DNA from: Lachnospiraceae bacterium | Lineage (GTDB): Bacteria > Bacillota > Clostridia > Lachnospirales > Lachnospiraceae | DNA: 45,882 nucleotides | Direction: 5' to 3' | Assembly: GCA_029063085.1 (NCBI GenBank) | Contig: JAIDOW010000030.1 | Span: 1 to 45,882 of the forward strand | Part shown: piece by piece, positions 33,518 to 42,019 of the stretch | How positions within the stretch are numbered: position 1 is the stretch's first letter | How the letters are laid out: every line of letters begins with the position of its first letter | The notes under the pieces: generated by a model | What the model was told of the DNA's origin: nothing | Database searches by the model: none | Seen by the model: the letters and a program-made list of their open reading frames with translations, nothing else | Made by a program: the position numbers and the translations under genes

Positions 33518-34201
33518 ATGAGCAAATTATCAAAACAATGTATCAACAAAGAAAAAAAACTTGGATCAGAATACTTTTCTCTTGCCCTTTATGCCTTTGG
33601 AGGGTTAGGGCTGGAAATGCTATATGCCTATCTGATAGAACCCGCAATCTATGGTCATGGTATTTCAGATTTTACCCCGATGCAATCCGTCCTCCACTGG
33701 ACTATAACCTGCATTACCTGGGGAATCGTGGCATTCCTTCTTATTCGCCATGCAAAGCGGGAACTAGGCTTTACATTGAATGCACTGGGTCAAAAAACAA
33801 GATTATGGCAATGGCTTACAAGTGTTCTTCTCATACTGGTTATGACACTGATTAATATCTGTGATATCGGAGAGTTAAAAATATATCACGAATTTAAGAA
33901 AATGGAACCTCTGGAATTCACCTTTCAGCATATTTATTATCTTGTGGAAACCATCCTGTTTACCCTGATCATAGTGTTTGGGCAGATTGCAATGGAGAAA
34001 TGGCTAAAACGGACAGATATACCATTTGGCGGTATTCTCGTAGGACTTACCTGGGGCTTGGCACACTGGTTCACAAAAGGTTCCCTGATGATTGGTCTTG
34101 AGGGCATTTTTGTGGGATTCTTATTTGGAACGGCCTATCTTTTCTTAAACAGAGATTTGAAAAAAACATATCTTGTATTAGCACTAGCTTTTATCTTATA
34201 A
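33518..34201 (+). CDS. CPBP-family-like membrane protein, motif partly lost
   Basis: A 227-residue membrane protein of about seven helices (FSLALYAFGGLGLEMLYAYL, HWTITCITWGIVAFLLI, WLTSVLLILVMTLINI, IYYLVETILFTLIIVFGQIA, and others). It resembles CPBP (Abi) proteins: GGILVGLTWGLAHWFTKGSL carries the motif-2 histidine, and FGQIAMEKW stands where the EExxxR motif is expected, with only one glutamate left. Its catalytic competence is therefore doubtful. ATG 33518 follows GGAG by nine bases. It starts the LytTR-DUF3021 operon (gap 33 nt) and may be its sensor or output (inference). Confidence 0.6.
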   Translation: MSKLSKQCINKEKKLGSEYFSLALYAFGGLGLEMLYAYLIEPAIYGHGISDFTPMQSVLHWTITCITWGIVAFLLIRHAKRELGFTLNALGQKTRLWQWLTSVLLILVMTLINICDIGELKIYHEFKKMEPLEFTFQHIYYLVETILFTLIIVFGQIAMEKWLKRTDIPFGGILVGLTWGLAHWFTKGSLMIGLEGIFVGFLFGTAYLFLNRDLKKTYLVLALAFIL

Positions 34202-34234
34202 TAACCATATGCTTTGCATTTGGAGGTCAATAAC

Positions 34235-34699
34235 TTGAAGGTAAACATTTACAAGAAGGATGGGCTTAACGAAAACTATATCAGCTTATATTATGATAAA
34301 ATAGACAAAGAGACAGAAATGGCAAAAGCTTTTCTGCTCTCCTTTCAAAAAAAAATTATCGGTAAAGACCGGATTAGCGAAAAAGAACGAATGATTCTTC
34401 CCGGAGAAATCCTGTATCTGGAAATGGTAGACCGGAAATGCTTTTTGTATCTAAAAGATTCTGAATGGCAGACTGATGCAACCCTGCAGAGGTTTTTAGA
34501 GCAGTTTGAAAACCAGGGATTTGTCCGCATCAGCAAATCAATGGTGGTGAATATTTTCCATATCCGGGAACTCAAAGCCGAAGCTAATATGCGAATCAAC
34601 GTCATCTTAAAAAATGGCGAGATGTTGACGGTAAACCGGAGCTACCGCAGTTCCTTCTACAAATATCTAAAACAATTACAATGGAGGGATTTAAAATGA
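34235..34699 (+). CDS. LytTR-domain transcriptional regulator
   Basis: A 154-residue one-component regulator. The C-terminal LytTR domain spans about 50-150: GEILYLEMVDRKCFLYLKDS, FLEQFENQGFVRISKSMVVN, and LKNGEMLTVNRSYRSSF. The N-terminal 45 residues are a small unassigned segment rather than a receiver domain. TTG at 34235 is the chosen start because GGAGG lies eight bases upstream. The stop overlaps the next ATG (ATGA). LytTR-DUF3021 pairs are common in Firmicutes, where the membrane protein restrains the regulator. Confidence 0.9.
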   Translation: MKVNIYKKDGLNENYISLYYDKIDKETEMAKAFLLSFQKKIIGKDRISEKERMILPGEILYLEMVDRKCFLYLKDSEWQTDATLQRFLEQFENQGFVRISKSMVVNIFHIRELKAEANMRINVILKNGEMLTVNRSYRSSFYKYLKQLQWRDLK

Positions 34700-35142
34700 T
34701 TTCCAAAAAGAATTTTCTTCCAACACTATGTGTTGTCTATACAATTTTAGTACTGACCAAGCTTATCCTTGAAGCAGTTATGGGACATACCGATACCTGC
34801 TATACACAAAATCTGCTGTGTATGTTCGTGGTATCCTTTGCCGCAGTATCTGTGTTGTCATTACATTCTTTCTTGCAGAATATCCCTCTTTTATTTGTGA
34901 TAATCGGGCAGTATCTTCTTTTGATTGCATTTGTGGAAGGCGGACTGCTGCTGATCAGTCTTTTTTTCCCTGTCAGTCCTGAAGGCTATCTGGAGATGTT
35001 TTTATCTGTATCCATTCCATATGGAATCGGTGCTGTAATCTATTATATCGAATATTTCAGGCAGATTAAAAAAATGAATGATTTACTTCAGGAAATACAA
35101 AACAGGGATACCAGCCATTTATCTGATCATACTTCCTGTTAA
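34696..35142 (+). CDS. DUF3021 family membrane protein
   Basis: A 148-residue protein with four membrane helices (FLPTLCVVYTILVLTKLIL, LLCMFVVSFAAVSVLSL, IPLLFVIIGQYLLLIAFVEG, VSIPYGIGAVIYYIEYF) and a short charged C-terminus. This fits DUF3021, the usual downstream partner of LytTR genes. ATG 34696 follows GGAGG; it overlaps the LytTR stop by four bases, so translation is coupled and a direct protein contact is likely. Confidence 0.85.
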   Translation: MISKKNFLPTLCVVYTILVLTKLILEAVMGHTDTCYTQNLLCMFVVSFAAVSVLSLHSFLQNIPLLFVIIGQYLLLIAFVEGGLLLISLFFPVSPEGYLEMFLSVSIPYGIGAVIYYIEYFRQIKKMNDLLQEIQNRDTSHLSDHTSC

Positions 35143-35160
35143 CTGCAAGACTGCTTCTGT

Positions 35161-35244
35161 CAGTAGGTGGGTCCGTGTTTGCATCATAAATAAATTACAC
35201 CCCAAATGCTGTTGTCCAACATTCGGAGTGTAATTCACCTACTG
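35161..35244. terminator. Nested inverted repeat, probable bidirectional terminator
   Basis: The inner stem, 16 bp with two G-U pairs (35193-35208 and 35220-35235), encloses an 11-base loop. An outer 9-bp dyad CAGTAGGTG (35161-35169) / CACCTACTG (35236-35244) surrounds it, and its right arm includes the last codons and stop of aspS. It lies between the convergent DUF3021 and aspS genes; U tracts are weak. Confidence 0.6.
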
Positions 35245-36990
35245 TCTCACCTTGATATGCACTTCCCTAAGCTGCTGTTCTGTCACCTCAGAAGGTGCTC
35301 CACACATTAAATCCTGTGCATTTCCATTCATAGGGAACGGAATCACTTCCCGGATATTTTCCTCATTACAAAGCAGCATGATCATACGGTCTACTCCCGG
35401 AGCCATGCCTGCATGTGGAGGTGCCCCGAACTGGAATGCATTGTAAAGTGCTCCAAACTTCTCTTTTAAATCCTCTTCGGTATATCCCGCAATTTCAAAT
35501 GCCTTTATCATGATATCCAGATTGTGGTTACGGACTGCCCCGGAAGACAATTCCACACCATTACATACGATATCATACTGATAAGCAAGAATCTCTGTCG
35601 GGTCTTTCTCATTTAATGCCTCTAAACCACCCTGAGGCATGGAAAACGGATTATGGGTAAAGATAATCTTTTTGCTCTCTGTATCATACTCATACATTGG
35701 AAAATCATTGATATAGCAGAAACGGTACGCATTCTTCTCCAATAAATCCAGACGGTTTGCAATCTCTGTGCGAAGCTGTCCTGCATAATCTGCTGCCAGC
35801 TTTTCAATATCAGCAATAAAGAAAATGGTATCTCCCGCCTGCAAGCCTGCCAGATCGCGAATTTCCGTCTTCATATCCTCCGGAATAAATTTATCAATCG
35901 GTCCCTTATAACTCATATCTTCCAGTACTTCCAAATATCCCAGACCACCCATGCCGATAGACTGTGCATATTTTAAAAGCTTCTCGTGCTGTCCCTTTGA
36001 AAGCTTGGCATGTACATTGATTGCACGCACTGTCTTATCATGAAATGGCTTAAAGGTACATCTTGAAAAGAAATCCGTTACATCGATAATACGAAGAGGG
36101 TTCCTCAAATCCGGCTTATCTGTACCAAATTCCAGCATTGCCTGCTTATAGCTGATAACCGGAAATGGAGTCTGGGTAATCTGTGCCCCTTCCGGTGCAA
36201 ACTTTGTAAAGGTCTCAAAAAGAACCTCTTCTCCTACTTTAAACACATCCTCCTGGGTTGCGAATGCCATTTCAAAATCCAACTGATAAAACTCTCCAGG
36301 GGAACGGTCTGCTCTGGCATCCTCATCACGGAAACACGGAGCAATCTGGAAATATTTATCAATACCAGATACCATCAACAATTGCTTGTACTGTTGCGGT
36401 GCCTGTGGAAGTGCATAAAACTTCCCCTTAAATTTACGAGATGGCACAATATAATCTCTTGCACCCTCCGGAGAAGAAGCACAAAGAATTGGTGTCTGCA
36501 TTTCCAAAAATCCCAGATCCGTCATTTTCTGTCTAAGGAAGCTGATTACCTTGGAACGGAAAATCATATTATCTTTTACCTTTGTATTCCGCATATCCAG
36601 ATACCGGTATTTCAACCGCACATCTTCTCTTGTCTCTTTGGAGGTCATAATCTCAAACGGAAGCTGGCGGTAAACTTTGCCCAATATCTCCACACTATGT
36701 GCTTCCAGCTCTATCGTTCCTGTTGGAATCTTCGGATTATAAGTCTCTTCATCACGATGTTCAATCACACCCTCAATGGAAATACAATCTTCTTTGTTCA
36801 GTCCCTCCAGCAAAGAAGTATCCCGCATAACCACCTGCATAATTCCATACATATCCCTTAAATCCACAAAAGATACTCCACCGTGGTCACGGATATTTTC
36901 AATCCAGCCTGCAATTTTTAAAGTTGCTCCTACATCTCCTTCACCAATCTGGTCAAGGGTACGGTTACGATAAATGTTATTTGTGTTCAT
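35239..36990 (-). CDS. aspS: Aspartate--tRNA ligase
   Basis: A 583-residue class IIb synthetase. N-terminal OB-fold anticodon domain (GATLKIAGWIENIRDHGGVS, FVDLRDMYGIMQVVMRD), then the catalytic core: CFRDEDARADRSPGEFYQLD for motif 2 and FGAPPHAGMAPGVDRMIMLL for motif 3, plus the bacterial GAD insertion region. It charges tRNA-Asp with aspartate; whether it also charges tRNA-Asn cannot be told. The start is ATG 36990 behind GGAGAG. The open frame continues upstream to 37182, but that extension falls in leader RNA. A T-box riboswitch controls it. Confidence 0.97.
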   Translation of the reverse strand: MNTNNIYRNRTLDQIGEGDVGATLKIAGWIENIRDHGGVSFVDLRDMYGIMQVVMRDTSLLEGLNKEDCISIEGVIEHRDEETYNPKIPTGTIELEAHSVEILGKVYRQLPFEIMTSKETREDVRLKYRYLDMRNTKVKDNMIFRSKVISFLRQKMTDLGFLEMQTPILCASSPEGARDYIVPSRKFKGKFYALPQAPQQYKQLLMVSGIDKYFQIAPCFRDEDARADRSPGEFYQLDFEMAFATQEDVFKVGEEVLFETFTKFAPEGAQITQTPFPVISYKQAMLEFGTDKPDLRNPLRIIDVTDFFSRCTFKPFHDKTVRAINVHAKLSKGQHEKLLKYAQSIGMGGLGYLEVLEDMSYKGPIDKFIPEDMKTEIRDLAGLQAGDTIFFIADIEKLAADYAGQLRTEIANRLDLLEKNAYRFCYINDFPMYEYDTESKKIIFTHNPFSMPQGGLEALNEKDPTEILAYQYDIVCNGVELSSGAVRNHNLDIMIKAFEIAGYTEEDLKEKFGALYNAFQFGAPPHAGMAPGVDRMIMLLCNEENIREVIPFPMNGNAQDLMCGAPSEVTEQQLREVHIKVRQ

Positions 36991-37087
36991 GTTGCTCTCC
37001 TTTTTTATTCTCTTATATTTTTTACTATAATTCATACTGTCATACAGTTTCTCTTCATCAGCTCCGTCTGCCGTCCTGTTAAGTCTG

Positions 37088-37222
37088 CTGCATCCATGGA
37101 TTATACAAGTAGTGGATGTCCGTTTAGTGCAGACCGCAGTGAAACGAAGACCCTGGCTGCTTGCAGCACTGAGTATGGTCACGCAGTGACATTATCTTCT
37201 CCCACGAATGTGCATAATTGTT
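37088..37222. repeat. Dispersed intergenic repeat, copy B
   Basis: This region, between the T-box terminator and aspS, contains 37183-37222, aligned with copy A at 5049-5083 (identical GCAGTGACATT, then TTCTC, CACGA, TGCAT), and GAAACGAAGACC with GGCTGC at 37141-37160, echoed by CCGAAGACCTGTCTGC near 37630-37645. It has a GTCAC-GCA-GTGAC hairpin (37179-37191). No conserved open frame is seen. Confidence 0.45.
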
Positions 37223-37257
37223 TTAATACCATAGGAAATGAGAACCGTTTTCTATAA

Positions 37258-37585
37258 TATAAAAAAGTCCGTCCTAAACGAATTCTCGTTCAGGACGGAC
37301 TTTCATATATCCGCGGTACCACCTGAATTACTGCCCTGTAGCAGTCTCTCACCGGTTTCAACATAGAATCTCTATCAAAACCCTGCTGTTTTACGCACAG
37401 CCTACGGCGCACCTACTAGTTTCCATATTGCTCATCCTTTAATGAATATTAATACAACAATATATGAACCGTTCAGATTGCGGCTGGTAAAGTGTTATTC
37501 ACGAAGATTCATTCTATGGGGTTCACACTATCTCCCACTCACTGGAAGCGATAATCTGCGTTACTTCTCTTCGTCATTGCCATTT
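37258..37585 (-). ncRNA. T-box riboswitch of aspS
   Basis: On the minus strand the leader holds a Stem I base helix ACGAAGA ... TCTTCGT (about 37571 to 37500), the conserved T-box AGGTGGTACCGCGG (37324-37311) of the antiterminator, and a strong terminator whose 16-bp stem (37301-37266) ends in six T. Uncharged tRNA-Asp should stabilise antitermination. I could not place the specifier codon with confidence: no clear GAC or GAT sits opposite the AGTA of the specifier loop. Confidence 0.92.
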
Positions 37586-37590
37586 GTGCT

Positions 37591-37619
37591 ATTATAGCCT
37601 AGTGTTTTTCGCTTGTCAA
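37591..37619 (-). promoter_or_regulatory. Consensus promoter of aspS
   Basis: Minus strand TTGACA (37619-37614), 17-bp spacer, TATAAT (37596-37591). Both boxes are perfect and the start expected near 37584 matches the 5' end of the T-box fold. Confidence 0.92.
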
Positions 37620-37627
37620 CGCTTTTT

Positions 37628-37725
37628 CACCGAAGACCTGTCTGCAAAGTCAACAACCTTGGGGCCTTCGCCAAATATGCATACAAACACGCACACTTAA
37701 CTCGTTGCTCGCAGGAATCAAAGCC
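37628..37725. repeat. Dispersed intergenic repeat, copy D
   Basis: It lies between the aspS promoter and the stop of the GGDEF gene. 37701-37725 matches copy C (19344-19368) at 20 of 25 positions with the shared CGCAGGAATCAAA. Its left end resembles copy B. It fills nearly all of the intergenic space. Confidence 0.45.
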
Positions 37726-37732
37726 TGTTTTA

Positions 37733-39751
37733 TCACAAAAAATCTTCTTCCTCTGCCTTTACCTGCTTTAAGATACTTTTTCTTTTTTTCTGTTTGTATA
37801 TATACATCTGGGCATCAGCCTGTTCTAATTCCAAAGATACATTTACATCTTCCGAACATCTGAAATGCTTTATGCCTACACTCATACTCACATAATATGG
37901 TTTGTCATTATCACAATTCAGTTCCTCTGTTATCTTATCAATCTGGTGTCTGATCTGCTCCTCACAATTCTTAGCATCCGTAATAAGATATGCACAAAAC
38001 TCATCTCCACCAACCCTGCCGACATCACCTTTTCCATCTATACTGTGTACGGCATCATGCAAGATTGTTCCGATAGCACGTAAAGAGTAATCTCCTTCTT
38101 CATGTCCAAACTGATCATTCACAAGCTTCAGATTATTCATATCTGCATAGATTGCCATTGCCGGCCGCCCTATATTTTCCTTTGCAATCACATTTCTTTT
38201 CATATTATCCAAAAAACCTCTGCGATTATAGATCTGGGTCAGTTCATCTACTTTGGAAATTTCCTCTAAAATGGAGTTCTTCTCCCGAACCTGCTGCAAA
38301 CTTTCCTCCAGAGCCATAGCCATCTGGTTCTTCTTAGAGAGCAGCCTGTTAGTCTTTAAAGCATTTGCAACCTGATAAGTCAGCTGTCCGATATAGCTGA
38401 AATAATCTTCATCTATCTCCCATACCAAAAAACCATACTGGCTCTCACCTGCATAAAGCAAGGTAACAACACTGATTGCCGAGCCAGAACAATTCCTGTA
38501 TGCATTGGAAAATATCCTGCCAAACGGTATCATCTGCCCGGAACCGTCAATTTCCTTTATATCCTGCGAATCCACCGGATAATAATAAATCGGCATAGGC
38601 TGATAAAGAATATTAATTTTTCTTTTATGTGGTTCTTTATAGTATGCCCGCAATTTTACATATTCCGGTCTGTCCCATTCTTCCCCCCGCCTATATTCAA
38701 TCTCCTTTTCAAAGGTATATAAATATACACTATGAACATTGATATTACACAGGCTGTTCAATATCATAGAATAAATTTTATTATTCTTTTCCTCATAATC
38801 CAATATATTTTTGGATATCGCCACAAGCGTGTGATTAAGTGCATCCAAATGACCTTTCACACTTAACAGATTTTTCTTATCCGCTTCAACATCACTCCTG
38901 GGACATCTACAAGATTCCCTTACAACAAAAACCGTCCCCACCAGACTTTCCAATATCTCACCCTTTAGAGTTTTTTCACACAATTTGATCGCTTCATATC
39001 CCAGCAGTGCAGGATCCGCTTTTACGGTAGAAAGTCCCGGACTGATATCAGCCGAATATGGTGCATCATCAAACCCGAGAACTGCTATGTCTTCCCCTAT
39101 CTTTATATTTCTTGCTTCCAATACCTGATAAGCTCCATAACACATCATATCATTTGCACATACCAATGCATCCATATCCGGATATCGATCCAATAACTCT
39201 TCAATTACCTCTGTACAATTATATGCAAAATTCCCCTCTGCTATCTCATACTGCTCCGGCGGTATATGATTAATTTCCATACTATGCTTAAATATCTCAT
39301 ATCGTTCCATTGCATCCGTATTGTTCTTCGGACCGCTGACATAACCAAATTTCCGCCTGTTATGATGCTTGATCAAATGTTCAATTCCTTCTGCCATTCC
39401 CGGACGGTTATTAAAATTTACACAGGAATATCCTTGTAAGGTGTCTGATATCAATATGATCGGTACAGGAATTTTCTGCAAAAACTTCTTTTTATCTTTT
39501 ACATTCAAGTCTGCGGCAATATTACCCGTATTTACAATCGCAATATCAATATTTTTATCCACAATAAAGTTAAGCAGGCAGTTATTATGATACGTATAGC
39601 TGTCAATGGCAGGAGTCTCTTTTGAGTCCAAAAATTTTACCGGAAAAATATATAAATCATATCCCATTTCCTTTACTGCCTTAACTGCACCCTTGCATAA
39701 AGCATCTGTAAAGGGATCTTCAAACTCACTGACAAATAGTGCTACTCTCAC
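37733..39751 (-). CDS. Diguanylate cyclase with LacI-type sensor domain
   Basis: A 672-residue cytoplasmic protein. Residues 1-280 are a periplasmic-binding-protein type 1 fold as in LacI regulators, without a DNA-binding head (MRVALFVSEFEDPFTDALCK, LVCANDMMCYGAYQVLEARN, IAVLGFDDAPYSADISPGLS). A middle region (300-470) looks GAF-like, then a coiled coil and a GGDEF domain from about 505 (VDELTQIYNRRGFLDNMKRN). The active-site GGDEF is at 581-585 (VGRVGGDEFCAYL), so it should make cyclic di-GMP; no RxxD inhibitory site is seen just upstream. Start is GTG, eight bases after GGAGG. It probably couples a sugar or similar ligand to c-di-GMP. Confidence 0.92.
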   Translation of the reverse strand: MRVALFVSEFEDPFTDALCKGAVKAVKEMGYDLYIFPVKFLDSKETPAIDSYTYHNNCLLNFIVDKNIDIAIVNTGNIAADLNVKDKKKFLQKIPVPIILISDTLQGYSCVNFNNRPGMAEGIEHLIKHHNRRKFGYVSGPKNNTDAMERYEIFKHSMEINHIPPEQYEIAEGNFAYNCTEVIEELLDRYPDMDALVCANDMMCYGAYQVLEARNIKIGEDIAVLGFDDAPYSADISPGLSTVKADPALLGYEAIKLCEKTLKGEILESLVGTVFVVRESCRCPRSDVEADKKNLLSVKGHLDALNHTLVAISKNILDYEEKNNKIYSMILNSLCNINVHSVYLYTFEKEIEYRRGEEWDRPEYVKLRAYYKEPHKRKINILYQPMPIYYYPVDSQDIKEIDGSGQMIPFGRIFSNAYRNCSGSAISVVTLLYAGESQYGFLVWEIDEDYFSYIGQLTYQVANALKTNRLLSKKNQMAMALEESLQQVREKNSILEEISKVDELTQIYNRRGFLDNMKRNVIAKENIGRPAMAIYADMNNLKLVNDQFGHEEGDYSLRAIGTILHDAVHSIDGKGDVGRVGGDEFCAYLITDAKNCEEQIRHQIDKITEELNCDNDKPYYVSMSVGIKHFRCSEDVNVSLELEQADAQMYIYKQKKRKSILKQVKAEEEDFL

Positions 39752-39823
39752 TTTTCCAACCTCCTTTTATCATATCGCAAACTCTTATATTTATCTGATA
39801 TCTACATTAGCTATAGAAAAATC

Positions 39824-40642
39824 TCAAAAAACTTCGGGAATAAATTGTTCCGCAATTTTACCTTTCCTGCTTTTCCCCTTACTTTTTACATAAAAATAAC
39901 CGATTATGGAAAATACAACCGCTCCGATAAAATTGACAAACAAATCTGCCATAGTATCATATAAACCAATGTCCAGATACCCCTCAACTGGCAGCTCTTT
40001 TCCGTTTACCAAAACAGAATGAATATCCTCAATCACTACAGGATTATTCAATCCCTCTGGATCAAGTGTTACAGATGATATTCTTGTTACAACAGTATCC
40101 TTTTGCATATCCATTTTAAAACAATAATCCATACTAAACTCAAAAAACTCCCAAAGTACACCTATGGTCATAGAAAAACAAAATGCCACGATAGCAAGAT
40201 ATACAGGAGAAAGTTTCATTTTAAAATTATCATTCCTGTTCAGTAAATCCACCAGACAAAACCCTATGGCTGCTACTAAAAAACCATTTAAAGTATGCAG
40301 TATCGTATCCCATACCGGTACTTTAATATACAGGGAATGAATCTCTCCAAGAATTTCGGCTGCATAGATAAAAAGCAGAATCATAACTTCCATGGTATCC
40401 GGAAAACGGATATGTAGTTTCCGTTCAATAAATGTAGGCATCATAAATAATACCAGAGTTAACAGGCAGAGAAATACATTTTCATAGTTATGATTAAAAA
40501 ATTGTGCAATCATAACTGCTATCACTGAAATACGTAACAACAGATAGAGGGCAAATACACCCTTTCTATCATAGATAGCACGCTTTGCACGTCTTAAAAA
40601 CAATGCCATTTCCAACCGTCTTCTTTTTCCGTCTTTTTTCAT
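39824..40642 (-). CDS. YjdF/DUF2238-like membrane protein
   Basis: A 272-residue membrane protein of about six helices (FALYLLLRISVIAVMIAQFF, VFLCLLTLVLFMMPTFIERK, MEVMILLFIYAAEILGEIHS, TILHTLNGFLVAAIGFCLVD, AIVAFCFSMTIGVLWEFFEF, LFVNFIGAVVFSIIGYFYVK). The conserved acidic pair in the fifth helix (LWEFFEFSMD) and HTLNGF are features of YjdF-like proteins. The cytoplasmic end is basic. Function is unknown. It lies between the FliB-like gene (90-nt gap) and the GGDEF gene (72-nt gap). Confidence 0.6.
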   Translation of the reverse strand: MKKDGKRRRLEMALFLRRAKRAIYDRKGVFALYLLLRISVIAVMIAQFFNHNYENVFLCLLTLVLFMMPTFIERKLHIRFPDTMEVMILLFIYAAEILGEIHSLYIKVPVWDTILHTLNGFLVAAIGFCLVDLLNRNDNFKMKLSPVYLAIVAFCFSMTIGVLWEFFEFSMDYCFKMDMQKDTVVTRISSVTLDPEGLNNPVVIEDIHSVLVNGKELPVEGYLDIGLYDTMADLFVNFIGAVVFSIIGYFYVKSKGKSRKGKIAEQFIPEVF

Positions 40643-40732
40643 AATATTCCTCTTTTTATATTCTATGACAGCTAATCAGTATCTTATCTGTTCATCTTCA
40701 ATATATAAACTCTCCACTCTTTTTCCTTTTTA

Positions 40733-42004
40733 TCAGGATAGCAGACCAATCAATATATGCTGTGCATCCAGAATTGGGTGCGCTGAAAGAATCAGCTGCA
40801 AAGACTCGTAATTATTATAAGAATGCTCTATCTCTTTTGAATACGCATGTGCAATCTTTACCTGATCTTCATATAAAAATTCCTTCTGCTGTTTCAGCCA
40901 TACTGCTATGTCCATTTCCAATATCACCAGATAAGACACAACGGCAAACTTGACTTTTGTATATACATCATGATCATACGAAGCCCCAAGAAAATAATTA
41001 AATATATAATAAACCAGGATATGCTCATATTCATATTCTTTTCCCTGATAATAATGAAAAAATTCCTGATAGGAAACTGCATAGTTTCTTAAAAAACTGC
41101 TGCTCTCTTCTCCTGCCTCGTCTTTCTCTATCAACCCGGAAGACACAAGAATCCCTTTTAATTCGTCCTTGCCATGCATAACTTTCATACACTCCAAAAG
41201 CAATACACTCCAGTCTTCCTTAATGGTTTCCAGTCCCTCATACATATTGAGAATCTGTTTCATCCATGCTTCTTTTTCCGTTACCCTTTTTTCATGCTTT
41301 TTAAAATATTTTTCTAAAAGAACCTTTTTTTCCGGTTTTTTATAATTTTCCATCTTCTGTATAATTTTATCATACTCTTTTTTATCAATAAAATCCTGAA
41401 TTTCATAAGCGAGCATTAATACCGTTGCAGCACGCCTTTCAATGAGTTCTTCCCTGTTTTGTAAAATAGAAAATATCAGTCTGCGTGTTTCAAATAAAAT
41501 CCCAAACAAAGGTTTGTCTAATTTATTGATATGCCCTTTTTTCCAGAATGCAAAAGACTTCACTGGTTCAATATGCTTCAGACCATATTCCATATCTGTT
41601 CCTTCCCTGCATTCAAAAGTCATTTTTTCTTTCTTTGCAAGCATGATGCGGCTGGCTTCAGGACAGGACATGGTAAGATTTATTTCTTTTAAATCTTCAA
41701 ACTCCTCAACATGCCTCGGAAAATTCGTACAGGTTTCACATAGACATTCTTCTCCCATCTCAATAAAAATGTCACATAAATTCTCTTCATTCAAAAACGG
41801 ACATCTTGTTCCGTTTAAAATAAACTGTTTTTCCTTTACCTTAGTACTATTTTTTAAACGTTTTCCAAAATCACCGGTATGTTTCATATAGCGCTTTAAA
41901 GTCGCATCATCTAAATCAATCTCCCAATTCTCACAGCAGGAATCTTCACAGATTCCGCCAATACAATGAAATTCATTATAGTATGATGTTGTTCTATACT
42001 TCAT
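40733..42004 (-). CDS. fliB: FliB-like lysine-N-methylase
   Basis: A 423-residue protein with the FliB signature: YYNEFHCIGGICEDSCCENW near the N-terminus, TRCPFLNEENLCDIFIEMGE, and ECLCETCTNFPRHVEEF, a cysteine set likely to hold an iron-sulfur cluster. FliB methylates surface lysines of flagellin in Salmonella; clostridial homologues are common. The C-terminal half is helical and poorly conserved. ATG 42004 follows GAGGA by seven bases; the GTG one codon earlier is less well placed. It starts 15 nt after the proB stop. No flagellin gene is in the window, so its substrate may be elsewhere. Confidence 0.8.
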   Translation of the reverse strand: MKYRTTSYYNEFHCIGGICEDSCCENWEIDLDDATLKRYMKHTGDFGKRLKNSTKVKEKQFILNGTRCPFLNEENLCDIFIEMGEECLCETCTNFPRHVEEFEDLKEINLTMSCPEASRIMLAKKEKMTFECREGTDMEYGLKHIEPVKSFAFWKKGHINKLDKPLFGILFETRRLIFSILQNREELIERRAATVLMLAYEIQDFIDKKEYDKIIQKMENYKKPEKKVLLEKYFKKHEKRVTEKEAWMKQILNMYEGLETIKEDWSVLLLECMKVMHGKDELKGILVSSGLIEKDEAGEESSSFLRNYAVSYQEFFHYYQGKEYEYEHILVYYIFNYFLGASYDHDVYTKVKFAVVSYLVILEMDIAVWLKQQKEFLYEDQVKIAHAYSKEIEHSYNNYESLQLILSAHPILDAQHILIGLLS

Positions 42005-42019
42005 CACAATTTCCTCTTT

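Noticed and set aside
36991-37182. 64-codon in-frame extension of aspS
   Set aside because: It lies in leader RNA behind the T-box, includes repeat copy B, and the residues do not resemble AspRS; the OB fold begins just after ATG 36990, which has its own RBS.
29060-37330. Possible additional T-boxes or riboswitches
   Set aside because: Only one GGTGGTACCGCG-type core was found, at aspS. I saw no SAM, TPP, lysine, cobalamin, purine or c-di-GMP riboswitch signature in other leaders.
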